Shown here: in pieces, positions 1 through 11,700 of the stretch | Numbering within the stretch: the first letter of the stretch is position 1 | Layout: the number at the start of each line of letters is the position of its first letter | Source: Isoetes taiwanensis | Lineage: Eukaryota; Streptophyta; Lycopodiopsida; Isoetales; Isoetaceae | DNA length: 64,000 bases | Direction of reading: 5' to 3' | Assembly (NCBI GenBank): GCA_021234155.1 | Contig: JAJEKV010000205.1 | Coordinates: forward strand, 541,501-605,500 | The notes under the pieces: generated by a model | Databases searched by the model: none | Told to the model about the DNA's origin: nothing | The model's input: the letters and a program-made list of their open reading frames with translations, nothing else | Made by a program: the position numbers and the translations under genes

Positions 1-3000
1 CGATATCATTTTGCCACCCACACAAAAAGTTGTGGGCCTTCTGAAAAAATGCAAAAGGTAGGAATTTGAAAGGGACCAATCATAACCGTCAGATTGAACC
101 GCCTTCTGAAGGGCATATCACTATTCATTGGTGCACTCCCTTATCGGTCCACTCTAGTGCTAGACCATAAAATTGCATTTTTTAGACTTAAGAGATCAGA
201 TTGTCAAGACAATTATATTTTCTAGGTGGACCTTAAGGGAGTCTGGGTAAATATTTCACATTGGTTGCTGTTTGCAGTGAATCTAGGAGCTTCTTTAGGG
301 ATTATGTATAGAATGCTAAGCAATACTTGCATGGGGAGTCTTAATAGATTCTTATTACAATCTTTAGAGTAGATACAACTAACATCATATAGCTGAATCT
401 AAAAAGAATTTTATGGATTTTTACAAAATCTAGGGGAATCTGGGTGGGACCTTAACGAACCTTAAGGGAATCTAAAAGAAATTTTATATGATTTGATAGA
501 GGGGAAGCTTTAGGAGTATGCATAACTAGTGGTCATTAATATTAATACATCATGTACTTTACGACAGCGGAAAACAACAAGCCATGTACCTTCCACATGC
601 ACCAAGTTGTCAAATTATTCTTCACGTTGTACACTTGAGTCTGCAGACTGTTGCTATGGTATGACATGATTTTGGATTCCACAAATCAATCTTTGATTGT
701 TGTGTTTGAGTTATTCCTTTAGCTTGACTCTTTTAGTTTAGTTGCCTTCACAAACCAATTTAGTGGTTGCCAAATGGGATCAAGTATCAAGCATGGTGCC
801 ATTCAACAATGTCTAAAATGATGATGTGAAGTCTAAAAGGATTAGCAATTCCAACAATTTCGAAGGTTCCCAAAGGGCGACCACTATGGACTGGGAAACA
901 GACTTTCACCATGGCACTTCTGACGGTATTGAATCATTCTTATTATGTGAATGAAGAAATTCTAACAAATAGTAGTGAACTTTTGAATGCTAAAAGTTCT
1001 AATAAACAATAATGAGCTTCGTTGAATGGTCATCAAGCAAGCGTTTAGCTTAGAAGTTCACGACTTTGGACTAGATGCATACTCATATTTATGCGACAGG
1101 ACAATTGAGAACAGAATAGAATAGAAGGTAAAATCTCAAACAAAATGCGCATTAAAGACACTGATACTTCACTTTGTCATGCCAAAAAATTAATACATTA
1201 TGATACATGAATTGAACTTGAACAAACAAAATTTCGAGATTTACCAATGGCTATACTTTGAGAGAAAGACTACGAATTTATATGAAACTACTTCGAACTT
1301 GATGAAGGTATGACTAAGTGCAGGCAGATTAAATATAGAAGATGCAGATTGTTTAACATGGTTAGATTAAAAACCTCTAAATTTTGTACTTTTTATATCC
1401 CTGCTACACAATTGAGCAACTTGCTCTAGGTCTTGAAGCAACTAAATTACCATTTTTATAGATCATGGTAATTCAAGATCTGCAGAATTTGTTGAAATGT
1501 TGATTGAATTTAAATAGGGAATTATGGTTTGGTCTTAAGAGCTTCTCAAGGTGTTCTTCTATCTATAGATATTATTTGATGATTATTCATTTTTTAGATA
1601 TGACGGTCATGTTGCAAAAGCTAAATCCCTGAATTTTCAACTTTGTACAATTTCATAAGTGTTGTTATTTGTTGTTGTCAGGATTTGTTCTCGCAATTGA
1701 ATGGCCAGGCTCTAGCCCATCGGGTTAAGCCCTTTTCTGTAGTTGGGCGTTCCCGTGCTCTACCTACAGCAGTTGCGGTCGTGGCACTCAAGTCCATTTC
1801 TTCTACATAAAGGCTGGATGGCATTTGTTTCCTTTTACTGACCAGTGACAGAATCAGAAGCCATCGGCGTCCAAATGCGAGCTTTGAAGGTTTCTACCGC
1901 ATCTAAAAACTGCCTATTCTGCTCTAGATTTTGTAAAGGGGCAAATCTTCAACCATTTGCTCTAGCTCCATCTGCACCCTGATTTTATCTGGTCGGATTT
2001 GCTGGTACTTTGGATTGATCATTCTGTTTTAGGGCCCAAAAATTTTATTCAAAGATCTAAAACATAAGCTAAGCATAGCTTTGTGCGGATAATGAGAAAG
2101 GCAATAAGCAGGTGGTGTTGTATTTCTATAAAACTTCAGCTCCTATGTCGACAAGTGAGGGCTCCACTTTCAAAGCCAAAGAAGATCTTGCCACAGCCAT
2201 TACATGCGTGTGGTTGCAACGATTTCTCAGGGCTCTCTTCCTTGACTTAATTCCCAAAAAGCCCTTCGTATTTTTAAAATTCCCAAAATGCCCTTAAATT
2301 TTAAATATTTTCCGAAATAGCCCCGTATATTTTATAGTTCTGAAATTCGTGTGTTCTTTATTTCACAGGTTGCTAAACTCTTTAGCTGCATTTTGGAAGA
2401 TAAAGGTAGTTCGTTGGCTACAGAGGATTTCGTTTCTAAATGTTCGAGGTTATGGTTTTCAATTGATTGTCAAAATATGACTTTGAACTATGATTTAAGC
2501 CACTTCACCCTCCGTCCATGGAGGGCAACCCTCCGTGCGCAGCACCTTGTTTATGTAATTCCATGTATCGACTCACCCTTTTGCAAACATTGCATGGATG
2601 GATATATACCCGTCGTTAGGATGGATAGAACTGCTGCAAATTTCTCTTGCACATCGTATGGCAAATAGACAATACACTCACTCACATAATACTTCCAAAG
2701 CTAGCTAGCACCTCATCATACACATGCATGAAGAACTCTAATTACGAGGATACGAAGAACTCTAGTTACGAGAATACGAGAAATGAATGTCATGATATGG
2801 TAGATGATTTATACAGACGCACTCAGACAGCAGACGAAGTCCTTAAAGATCAAATGAAGAGAATCACAAAATCATCATAATCATTGGTATGTGTTTCCAA
2901 TTCTCAAATTGAGCAAGTTGTGTAAAGCGACTAACTCCAGGATTAAACTGACTCAAAACATGAGAAGGAATGGAGTTGTACAAGCTATGTATCTTAAAAA

Positions 3001-3250
3001 GAATGATGTTTGATCAAATTTGCACTAGATTAAGATTAGAGGAGCATATTTAATATCCATCGAAGACCAATTAGTCTATGAAATGCACACACCACCACCA
3101 TCATTGTTATATGGTGGCCTACTCAGAAGCAACTTCAACACCCGTAAACTCTCACAAAACATGTTACCTTTAGGAAGATTGCAACTTGTGTGCTAGATCA
3201 AGATTAAGAAGATGAAACTTAACATCCATTGGACCAACTAACCCCATTCA
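1..3250. other. Unassigned AT-rich stretch
   Basis: Only short open frames (about 105 codons at most, 2351-2668 on the plus strand) occur here, and none has a recognisable motif. The text around 2270-2340 looks intron- or UTR-like. A small imperfect hairpin lies near 2510-2530. I see no gene I can support. Confidence 0.5.
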
Positions 3251-3640
3251 CTATACTTTGCAAATCCTCATAAAGACCTTTAACATTGCCTTAATGTATC
3301 GGGCAATGTGTCTCGTCATCCCTGGCCAAAAATAGCTGGAGCGGATCGTAAAATATGTCTTCATGAATCTCGCATGCCCCGTTATAGGACTGTTATGTGT
3401 GTCATGGAGAATAAGCTTGCGAACTCCTGATGTCTCGAGCACACATAACTTATTCTTACATTAAAGAAGGTTATCTTCCGTCTTTTCTCTTTTCCTATCC
3501 ATTCTGGCTTTCTTGGATAGACTTTGCCATATTTCATGAAATTCAGGTCTGCTCTATCTGCTTACCAAACTCACTGGTGAGAGTGGAAATTGCATTACAA
3601 TGCATTCGGGTGATCAATGGATGCCTGGAAAGACTATCGG
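3251..3640 (-). pseudogene. Ty3/gypsy integrase zinc-finger (H2C2) relic
   Basis: The minus-strand translation 3442-3251 contains HDTHNSPITGHARF followed by SYFWPGM. This is the spacing of the N-terminal H2C2 zinc-binding domain of Ty3/gypsy integrases, which lies just upstream of the DDE core. The plus-strand text at 3475-3620 aligns by eye to G1 at about 7510-7690, so this is a diverged relative of G1. The second Cys pair and the catalytic core are absent. It is a small decayed fragment outside the G1 LTR and probably belongs to an older insertion. Confidence 0.7.
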
Positions 3641-3771
3641 CTTGCCTGGCTTATACACAGCTTCAAAATCACTCTCCTCCATCGTCGCTGCCTAAGATTA
3701 AGGTGGGGTCGCGTGAAGATATACTGGAGACTCTGGTCATCTGTATCCAACTCGAATTGTCTGCCAAGCAA

Positions 3772-4082
3772 GTAAGATATTGGAAGGATTTAGTAGTATC
3801 AAATACTACATTGATGAGGATACCAATGATGTCGATTGTGACATTCACATGTATGTCATATGGGAAGATAGTAGAATACTCGTACAAGGCGTGTGAAATG
3901 TTACTTGACAAGGTTTAGAGAATAAGCATACTTATATATGATGATATTGGGTTAGGTATGATCTACTAGAGATAAGCATTCAAGTTATCCCAATAGTTGG
4001 TGTTGACTATCTTAGATACACCGTACTAAGGAATATGAAAAGAGTTTAAGTCCAGAAAAAATAGCTAGAGTAAGTCTAACAT
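3772..4082. repeat. Dispersed repeat X, copy 1 (inverted relative to 16820-17135)
   Basis: The reverse complement of this stretch aligns over about 310 bp with 16820-17135, at roughly 85% identity by eye. It directly abuts the G1 LTR at 4083. Its family is unknown; a minus-strand open frame (3669-3911) crosses it but shows no motif I can name. Confidence 0.7.
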
Positions 4083-5611
4083 TGTGACGCTCCCTGGACC
4101 TATATGATGCTCCCATATACATACGGGAAATCCCCTATTTTATGGCGACAATACCACCATAGAAAGGCCCTCCGTCTGACTCGGACCACTTCTGATGACA
4201 AGTGTCCGGGTGAAGGACACGGAGGTGTCATTCATCCCACGCCTTCGATGGGAATCCTAATAGCGGAAGCGTACATACAAGGTTAGCACCTGGCAACAAC
4301 ACAATAAATAATATGCCACCACGAAGGATGGCCCATCATCATCAGTCCCATGACATCCCAAACATCAGTCATAAATAAGGAAATGCACCATAAACAAGGG
4401 TTCTACCCCCGCTCAGACTCATGGGAATCAATTGACGGCCACGGCCTCCGGATAACAACAGACAGAATCATAACAATGGCGTTGGCTGGCATAGAACAAT
4501 GGCTAGGGTAGCCCACTCTATCCGCCCTTCCTGTACACACTTTGCAGATAGGCTGGAACATGTTATGGCGTGATTGTAGCCTTTCGGAGACGCAATCCCA
4601 TGGAATCACCCTATGGAACTACTACGGGTTACATCTCCCCGGTCCGATGAGGCAGGTCGGAGAGGCGCCGAGTATGACGGATCCCTGGGTGTGCTAGAGA
4701 ACGCTTGCCCCCCCCCCCTTAGTGACCCCACGTCCGTACCCGACTTACTCCCCTAAATCTAAAGGCCGGCTCACCTGCCCGTTCGAGCCCAGGGCGCCCA
4801 AGAATATTGGCTCGACACCTGCGACCCAGGAAGTGTCAGACCCATACCCGGCCCTCTCCATGACCGGCTATAAGCCTAGCACATTGTAGGAGTTCTGTAG
4901 CCGTGCTAGGCAAGACCCCACCCCCGATTCACCATCGTTATCTGGTGCTGAATCACATCATAGCATCCACAGCCAGGTGGGCACTTGTGCACAGGCCGCA
5001 TTTACTGGGATTTAAGAGGTTCTAGCTAGGAACATCACTAAATCTAAATAGCTTGCAGGTCTCTACCCCCCTTAAACCCATACATCACGGAGGAACAGGA
5101 AGAAAGAACAGAATCTGATACAACATCCATAATCATCATAAATAGATCATAACATAGAATCTAATCATCCATCTACCTCAAACAAGGGTTAGAATAGCAC
5201 ACAACTACCTACAAACTAACATGTGTCCTGTCTGGACCCATTGTCTCGAAGAACATCCATAGAACTGGTCAGGTGTTAGGTTGTAACAGCTTCTCCCTTC
5301 CCTTGCTCTTCCCAAACTCGAATTTGGGCAAAACTAGAATGGGGTACTCAGTTTGCCACCCAAAGATGGCAACCTGCCCTTGGCCAATCGAGTGAGGCCA
5401 AGTGGTACATTCTAACTAGCCTACTTGGCTAACTAATACCATTAGTTAGTGTACTTAAGTTAGTTTAATGTCAATAATCCCTCTTAAGTTAATCCCCAAT
5501 GGTTCCCAATACCTTGGTGACGTGTCAGGTTAGGTATACGTATAACGTATACTTACATGGAACGTGTCAGGTTAGGTATACGTATACCGTATACTTACAT
5601 GGAATGTCACA
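4083..5611 (-). repeat. G1 3' LTR
   Basis: The block begins TGTGACGCTCC and ends AATGTCACA on the plus strand, so it has TG...CA ends. Two other partial copies of the same LTR lie at 25477-26187 (opposite orientation) and 27137-27824 (same orientation), which fixes its limits independently. Length is 1529 bp. Near its U3 start (minus strand) it carries a 42 bp tandem duplication (5521-5562 and 5563-5604) with palindromic TATACGTATA cores. Confidence 0.85.
5521..5604. repeat. 42 bp tandem duplication in G1 LTR
   Basis: Two adjacent copies of a 42 bp unit begin CGTGTCAGGTTAGG and end TTACATGGAA, and differ at one base (ATAACG versus ATACCG). Each carries a GGTATACGTATA palindromic stretch. They sit at the U3 edge of the LTR, where enhancer repeats are commonly found in LTR elements; a regulatory role is inference. 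Confidence 0.85.
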
Positions 5612-5625
5612 TTCTACCCCCCTTG
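5612..5625 (-). promoter_or_regulatory. G1 polypurine tract
   Basis: Read on the minus strand, the bases just upstream of the LTR are CCAAGGGGGGTAGAA, a typical plus-strand primer for Ty3 reverse transcription. The same context (AAGGGAGGAGAA then TGTGACG) precedes the related LTR at 25477. Confidence 0.75.
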
Positions 5626-6169
5626 GAATAATGTTGTCCTCAGCATTAAGGATGGTCGAAAGAATCATTAGTAAAAGAAAAGGAGAGCAGATACTTTATT
5701 ATAAAATATAGGAGATTACAAAAGATCATAAACGACCAAGATTGCGGACCGGAGTCCTTTCACACCATAACTTAAGACACTGATTATTCATAATAACAAG
5801 GTCCTCAAGTGGACCATAAAGACACTGATAACTAAAGAAAACATATTATGACTCCGAAAGTGAGTCATCCAAACTGCAGATGCTGATGTGCACTCTACAC
5901 ACCTGCAGAATGACAGTACGTCAGTAATGAAATTAATTATAGAAAGTTGTGGTTGAAGGGACCACCTCCTTAATAAAATAATAAGAAGAACTGATATGAA
6001 GGGAATCCTATAATGCCTAGGGTTTGCAAGTTGTCGCGGCATAAGGAATGGCATCGTTCCTATTTTAGCCAGAGACGGTTGCGACCTAAGATGCTTAAAA
6101 GCAATCCCCTCCCCTCCCCCAAATCCTAGGATGTGTCTACCCCAACCCCCGCATGATCCCTCGCCGGAT

Positions 6170-6533
6170 CTACTTGCACAATGACGTACCATTGGAGCCG
6201 GAGTCGATAGTATCGTGGATGGTCTGCCCCTGACATTGTTGCATAAAGTCAGGGTAAGCCTTGTCAAGATCTTGTTTAAGGATCCAGGTAGCATCCTTCC
6301 ACAACCAAATATTGCAATATCTGAGTTCTTTTGGTTTGCTTGTATGCTCTGTCAAGGAGAGACTCTGGAACAATTTCCAATTGCTCGTCTGTCATCTCCA
6401 GAAGAGTTGGTATGTCAAGAATTTCATGAGGATCCGGAGTATGCTTCTTCAGAAGGCTTACATGGAAAACCTTGTGTACCTTTAGATGAGCAGGTAAGTT
6501 TAACCTATATGCTTGAAGACCTATACGTTCCAC
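6170..6533 (-). pseudogene. G1 integrase C-terminus and degenerate chromodomain
   Basis: Minus-strand frame 6533-6276 reads YRLNLPAHLKVHKVFHVSLL, the conserved tail that follows the integrase core in chromoviruses. A second frame (6373-6170) carries WKDATWILKQDLDKAYPDF, which resembles the end of a chromodomain (usually WKG...ATWEP..DL). The two frames overlap, implying a frameshift. In intact chromoviruses this domain directs integration towards particular chromatin; this copy is broken. Confidence 0.75.
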
Positions 6534-6554
6534 GATCTGAAATAGTCCTGCCCA

Positions 6555-7693
6555 TCATCGTGCCAGCTTCTTGCAATTCCCAATTTTAAGCTTGGCCTGC
6601 TTAACCTTAATCTTCAACCACACCGATTCGCTAACCTGGAACTCCCGTGGGGTACGGTGTCTATCCGCTAAACTCTTTTGGCGACTTCGTGCAGCGAAGA
6701 GATATCCTTGTAGCTCCTCAACCAAAGCTTGCATATCTGTAAGCAATTGTTGTGAAACTGCCACTTTGGAAACTGGGTTATGCCACTTATCTGGAGTGAG
6801 ACATTGATAACCATAACTGATCATAAAGGGAGACATCCTCGAGGACTCCTGTTTAGTACTATTATAGGCAAATTCTACCAAATGAATGTAGTCCACCCAT
6901 TGAGATTGCTTATTCCAGACATAATTTCGTAGCATATCCTCAATAATTCTATTGGTGCGTTCTGACTGCCCATCTGTCTGAGGGTGATAGGCCATACTCA
7001 TGGCAAGCTTGGTTTGTATAGTCCTGAAGAAGTCTTTCCAGAAGGCACTAACAAATTTGGGATCAGGATCCGAAATAATAGTGCGTGGCATCCCATGGAG
7101 CCGAAAAATCTCCTTGGAGAATAAAAGTGCCCTAGGCAGTGTCGGTGGTACGACATGGAAAGAAATGTGCCATCTTAGAGAGTTTGTCAACTACCACCAT
7201 CAAGGCATCAAATCCACGAAGTGTGCGTGGGAGACCCACAATGAAGTCCATGGTAATGACTTCCCATTTCGCATTGCTCCAGTGTACCTGGTGTTCTGAG
7301 TTGCTCTGCCTTTGTCTGTTGGCAAATCTAGCACTGTTTAATATAGCACGCAATGTATTTCTTCATACCAGGCCAAAAGTAACTGGATCTTGTCTTGAAA
7401 TTTGTTTTCATGAATCCAGCATGACCCGCAATAGGGCTGTTATGCGTGTCATGGAGAATAAGCCGTCTAACTCCTGATGAGTCGGGTACACATAACTTAT
7501 CACGGTAATATAAAAGATTACCGTCCTTCTTATAATGCTTAAATGTGTCCCTCTCCTTATCTGTCCTGGCCTCTTTAGAAAGGCTGATCCATACTTCATT
7601 GAATTCAGGGTCCGTTGGAAGAGATTGTTCAATAGTCTTCCCAAATTCACTTGCAAGAGTGGAAATAACATTGCAATGGGTACGGGTGGTCAA
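6555..7693 (-). pseudogene. G1 integrase (H2C2 finger and DDE core), frameshifted
   Basis: Frames 7693-7328, 7353-7132 and 7190-6555 together give an integrase. In order they show the H2C2 finger (HDTHNSPIAGHAGF), [10 protein letters not shown] with the first catalytic Asp, SDPDPKF with the second, and HPQTDGQSERTNR with the catalytic Glu. The usual SDRD is SDPD here. At least two frame changes separate the parts. Upstream of the finger the sequence joins almost directly to the end of RT, so RNase H is missing. Confidence 0.85.
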
Positions 7694-9155
7694 CGATAAT
7701 AGTCTGCCAACCCCAGAAAACTTCTGACCTATGAGACATTGGTAGGTGCTGGCCAGTCTTTAACTGCCTCAATTTTCGCTGGATCAGTAGCAATACCCTC
7801 TGCAGACACAATATGTCCCAAACAGTCGATCCTAGTGGTCCAAATTTGCATTTAGAGAACTTAGCAAACAATTGGTGGCGCCGCAACTTCTGGAGTGCCC
7901 GTTTAAGATGATCTTCATGATCCTCCAGGGTTTTACTGTAGATGAGAATGTCATCAAAGAAAATAATGACAAACTCATCTAAATAGTCTCTAAAGGCATC
8001 GTTCATGAGACGCATGAAGGTTGCTGGCGCATTAGTGAGTCCAAAAGGCATAACTGTGAATTCATAATGTCCATAACGTGTACGGAATGCGGACTTGTGA
8101 ATGTCCTCCTCCTTAATGCGTATTTGATGTTAGCCAGAGCGAAGATCTATCTTGGAAAAATATTTAGCTCCTTGTAACTGATCCATAAGGTCATCAGCCC
8201 TTGGTAATGCATATCGATTTTTGATAGTATGCTTATTGAGCTGATGGTAATCAATACACATTCGCAAAGTCCCATCTTTCTTTTTAACAAACAAGATAGG
8301 GGCCCCAAAAGGTGAGACACTGGGCCGAATGAAGCCTAACTTCAAAAGTTCCTGTAACTGCTGCTTGAGTTCTGCTAACTCAGGTGTACTCATGCGGTAA
8401 GGAGCCTTACTAGTAGGCTTGGTACCCGGTTGAAGTGCAATTTCACACTCTACCCCCCTAAAAGGTGGCAGCTTGCGAATCTCATCTGGAAAGAGATCCT
8501 GGAATTCATGAATAAGGCTGGCTATGGTTGGAGGCAACCCTTGAATGACTTCTTCTTGCCGGGCGTCGAAGGATGCTAGCCGAGCAATACAAGCCACCTG
8601 CCTACGTCGAATGGCCTTATCCAATTGTCGCAAGGAGATGCACTGCATAATAGGATGTGGTGGATTACCTGTGATCATGACGCGGGCCCCATTTGCTGCA
8701 TTGAAGGTAACAGCACGATTCTCACAATCTATATTGGCTTTTGCTGCTGCGAGAAATTCCATGCCCACAATCAAGTCATATTTTCCAATATTCATGATCT
8801 CAGCCCCCAAGGTGATAGGTGCGCCTGGTAACTAGATGTTCAAGGTAACACGACGACCTTGGGTGTGGCGAATAGCTCCACTAGCCAACATGACTGGTCT
8901 GGTCTTAGATTTCAAAGGGGTTAACTGCAAAGTTTCGGAAGAGTCAGAACTGCTGTCCGAAGAAGAGGAATGGTGGCGGCGCTTAGAGCGTGTTGGGGTG
9001 GGTGGGGCCACCTCGGTGACCGGCACTTCTAGTCCTTTTTCCACTGCTACCGAGCCTACTGGCCTTTGGAGAACGTATTGTTGAAGTTGTGCCATCTGGC
9101 ACATAAGGATAAGCAGTTCCTGCTCAGGCGTTAGGCGGCCTGGTTCCACGGGCAT
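7647..9155 (-). pseudogene. G1 protease remnant and reverse transcriptase
   Basis: One minus-strand frame runs from 9155 to about 7830, broken by a TAG at 8829-8831 and a TAA near 8130 (Tyr to stop in the SGYHQI block). It encodes a Ser-rich linker, the C-terminal half of an aspartic protease ([10 protein letters not shown]), the tether to RT ([20 protein letters not shown]), [12 protein letters not shown], and an FFDDIL catalytic motif in place of the commoner YVDD or FLDD. The protease DTG/DSG catalytic segment is not present upstream. After about 7830 the frame shifts, and the connection and RNase H regions are deleted near 7690. Confidence 0.85.
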
Positions 9156-9315
9156 CGCCCACGGCGGGGGACGTGCACCATCTAAAATATCAATGAAAAG
9201 AAAATGAGCACAACATGCACAGATTACTCGTAATGAAGGAGAAGAGATTTGTCATTAAAGAAGATGAAAATTTACATTCAAACAAAGTCCCAAAGGACGA
9301 GCAGAATTGAAATGT

Positions 9316-9630
9316 TTATTCTATAAAAGATGGTTGCGCTGGACGATTATACATTGGTTCGCCAAAGGGATACAATATATAATCAATGAAGTCCTCCCTC
9401 ACTGAGCGTACTAAGTTATATTTACGCCATGCTTCGATAATGATGTCTTGGTACATTAGAGTAGGATTTATAATTAAGAGATTAAACAAGTCACATCGCT
9501 CAGTAAAGTTGCCACAGATTATCATCAATGTCGTGGAAGGCATCCACATTGGTGGTCTCCTAATAGTTCCAACCCCGCTGCATCTTGCATTGTAAGTTGC
9601 GGATGGCCTTGTCCTGAAGTAACATGACAA
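9316..9630 (-). pseudogene. G1 ORF between gag-like region and pol
   Basis: A 104-codon minus-strand frame ending DYILYPFGEPMYNRPAQPSF lies between the gag-like ORFs and pol. It has no zinc knuckle. Its position suggests part of gag or a spacer. A neighbouring overlapping frame (9791-9525) is T-rich and probably not coding. I do not recognise a domain. Confidence 0.4.
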
Positions 9631-9861
9631 TTTCCCACCTGTTGGTGGAGTGTTGTGGCAAAGCTATCCCTGGAACAGGTGGTGTAGCAATGCTTAATTG
9701 ATAATTGAAGACACGATGTGTAAATGATTAACAAAGAGAAAAAAATAATGAATACAAGAAGACTATAGTTTTTATTTATCAATCGGCACAAAATTGCTTA
9801 TATGAGTATTACACACATGAATGGCCAAATGCCGAACAATAAGTCCCCAAAAAAATGATGC

Positions 9862-10727
9862 TCATGAACTTGGTCCTGCATCCTGATCCATATCTGTAGG
9901 AGATTCCGGTGGTTGTCGCTGCCGGAGTAAAGCGACACCGGGGCGGATGATGAGGGCAGCTGCTGAGGCAACTGCGGGAGGGAAGGCAGTAGCTAATGGT
10001 GCTGCTACTAGCACCTTCATGCTCATCCAGGCAGCAATGTCCTGGCCTAAAGCAGCAAGTGCTAAATCGAGATTTACAAGCACCACGGAATGAAGATTGG
10101 AGGGAAGCTTTCTGTGTCCGGCCATAGCGGACAAAGCCTTTAGTGCCCAAAAAGATGCCTCGCCTCTGGAGTGAGTGCTCTAACAAAGAATAGCACCCGA
10201 CCTTGGCGGAAAGCTGAGAGAAAGAACCTCGTGAGATGGTTCTTCAAAGCTGCTATCTCCGGATCTGTGGAGGTCGCCACTTCCGCTTCAAGGTTGACAT
10301 GAATCTGCTCTGCGTAGGCTTCTTCCTTCTCCTCTTTCAGATGCTCCTTGTTGTCATAAAGGTTTTCCCCCTCTTCGTCCTCTTCCATTGGTATAGCCAC
10401 ATCATTAATGTTAAGGACATGTGGTCCCATAGTGGCAAAAGCGTCTTCTGGTGGTGGAGAAGGAGGATCTTGGAGCATAAGATGCCTCAACTGTAACAAG
10501 GTTTCAACAGGTTCTAAATCCTCAGGATGGAATCTAAGTAACTGTTGTACCTGTGGAGGGTAATCAGGAGGCGAGAAGTCAATAAAATCATCCTGACAAT
10601 ACTCTGCAAGCTCGTACAAGACAAGGTCTTTGCGCATAGTCCGGATGTCAGCAATCACGTGGTACGCCCACAAAATATCATCAAGGAGCAGGTATTCTTG
10701 ATGATTGTGAAGGATTGTGGGAACCAC
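9862..10727 (-). pseudogene. G1 gag-like ORF, split by a frameshift
   Basis: Two minus-strand frames, 10727-10140 (195 codons) and 10134-9862, abut in different frames and read as one protein broken by a one-base shift near 10140. The first is acidic in its centre (runs of E around residues 120-140) and contains DPEIAALKNHLTRFFLSAF. The second is Ala-rich and ends TDMDQDAGPSS. Position upstream of pol argues for gag, but no CCHC knuckle is present and no capsid motif is obvious. Confidence 0.45.
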
Positions 10728-11690
10728 GTGTCACTACATAGATTACCTCTCCAAGATGTTTATCGTATGTGTACATAGTACATACGCAGTAAACATATGT
10801 CCTCATCTTACAATACTAGAGCTCTACTCTAACTTAGCTAAAGTGTAACCTTAGTGGTTCTTTGAAACAAAACCCATTGCCTACGTATCTTTATGATGTG
10901 GCTGAGCTGACCGACTTCCCAAACGGGCAATGGCCAATTCTATATTGGAATTGTATATGCTGCCTATATTTCATAGGGTCCCCAGGCACCTCAACCATTC
11001 CTTTAGTGCCTTATGGTACTTTAGTCATATACATAAACTATGATTCCCCCCATGGGATTATGCCATAATTTCGAAGGTTACTGCCCCACTTGAAGAGCTC
11101 TTCTAAAGGCTCCTTCAGCTAAATATCCTTTGTGTTCCCAATATCAACCATGCTTTGTCACAATTAACTTATTTCTTAAGTTGTCATGTCAACTTCAATT
11201 TCTGATCCGTTTCAAATGTTGTCGTCTTTGGCTCCCTCATAATGAGATGATGGCATTAAACCCACTCGATCTCATAATAGAAAACCCCTTTGTTCAAACC
11301 TTCATTAACAACAACCCTAGGGTCATCCAATTCTTTACCGTCTTAAGGGTTTTAAATTCATACACTATAGGAGGTATAAACCTCAAGTCAAGGGATCCTT
11401 GGGCCTCTCCTGGGGTCTGGGACTACTCCCCGTGACTAGAGTAACTCTTAGGATATAAGGACAGTTGGTCTATATAATCTCACCCCTTCTACTCTATACA
11501 CCTCGTCTTGATCTTCATTGGGACTTCGAATTCCTATATTTTGCCCTCTTGTCGGTCAGCCTAAGGGTATGATCAACAAAGTCACCGAACTTCTCTTCTT
11601 CCATCATTGGACGCGATATTTTATACATCTTGTTATTCCCAAAACCCAATACATGCTCTCAGCTTATAATGCTGGTTTAATTCATCGGTA
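10728..11690. other. Unassigned stretch between G1 and the LINE
   Basis: No LTR similarity to 4083-5611 and no coding frame above about 100 codons with a motif was seen. This is where the G1 5' LTR would be expected, so the end of G1 was probably lost here. Confidence 0.5.
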
Positions 11691-11700
11691 GTTACAGCCC

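Larger units (their letters stand above)
4083..10727 (-). mobile_element. G1: degenerate Ty3/gypsy chromovirus, 5' LTR missing
   Basis: A minus-strand LTR retrotransposon remains as gag-like ORFs (about 10727-9316), protease remnant and RT (9155-7650), integrase (7693-6555), a chromodomain tail (about 6533-6170), a polypurine tract and a 3' LTR (5611-4083). The domain order and chromodomain place it in the chromovirus branch. I found no matching 5' LTR between 10.7 and 11.7 kb, so the upstream end is truncated. Stops, frameshifts and a deletion between RT and integrase show that this copy cannot move by itself. Confidence 0.85.

Noticed and set aside
4740-4800. tRNA T-arm-like GTTCGAGCC
   Set aside because: It is part of the G1-family LTR, with no acceptor stem or anticodon arm around it.
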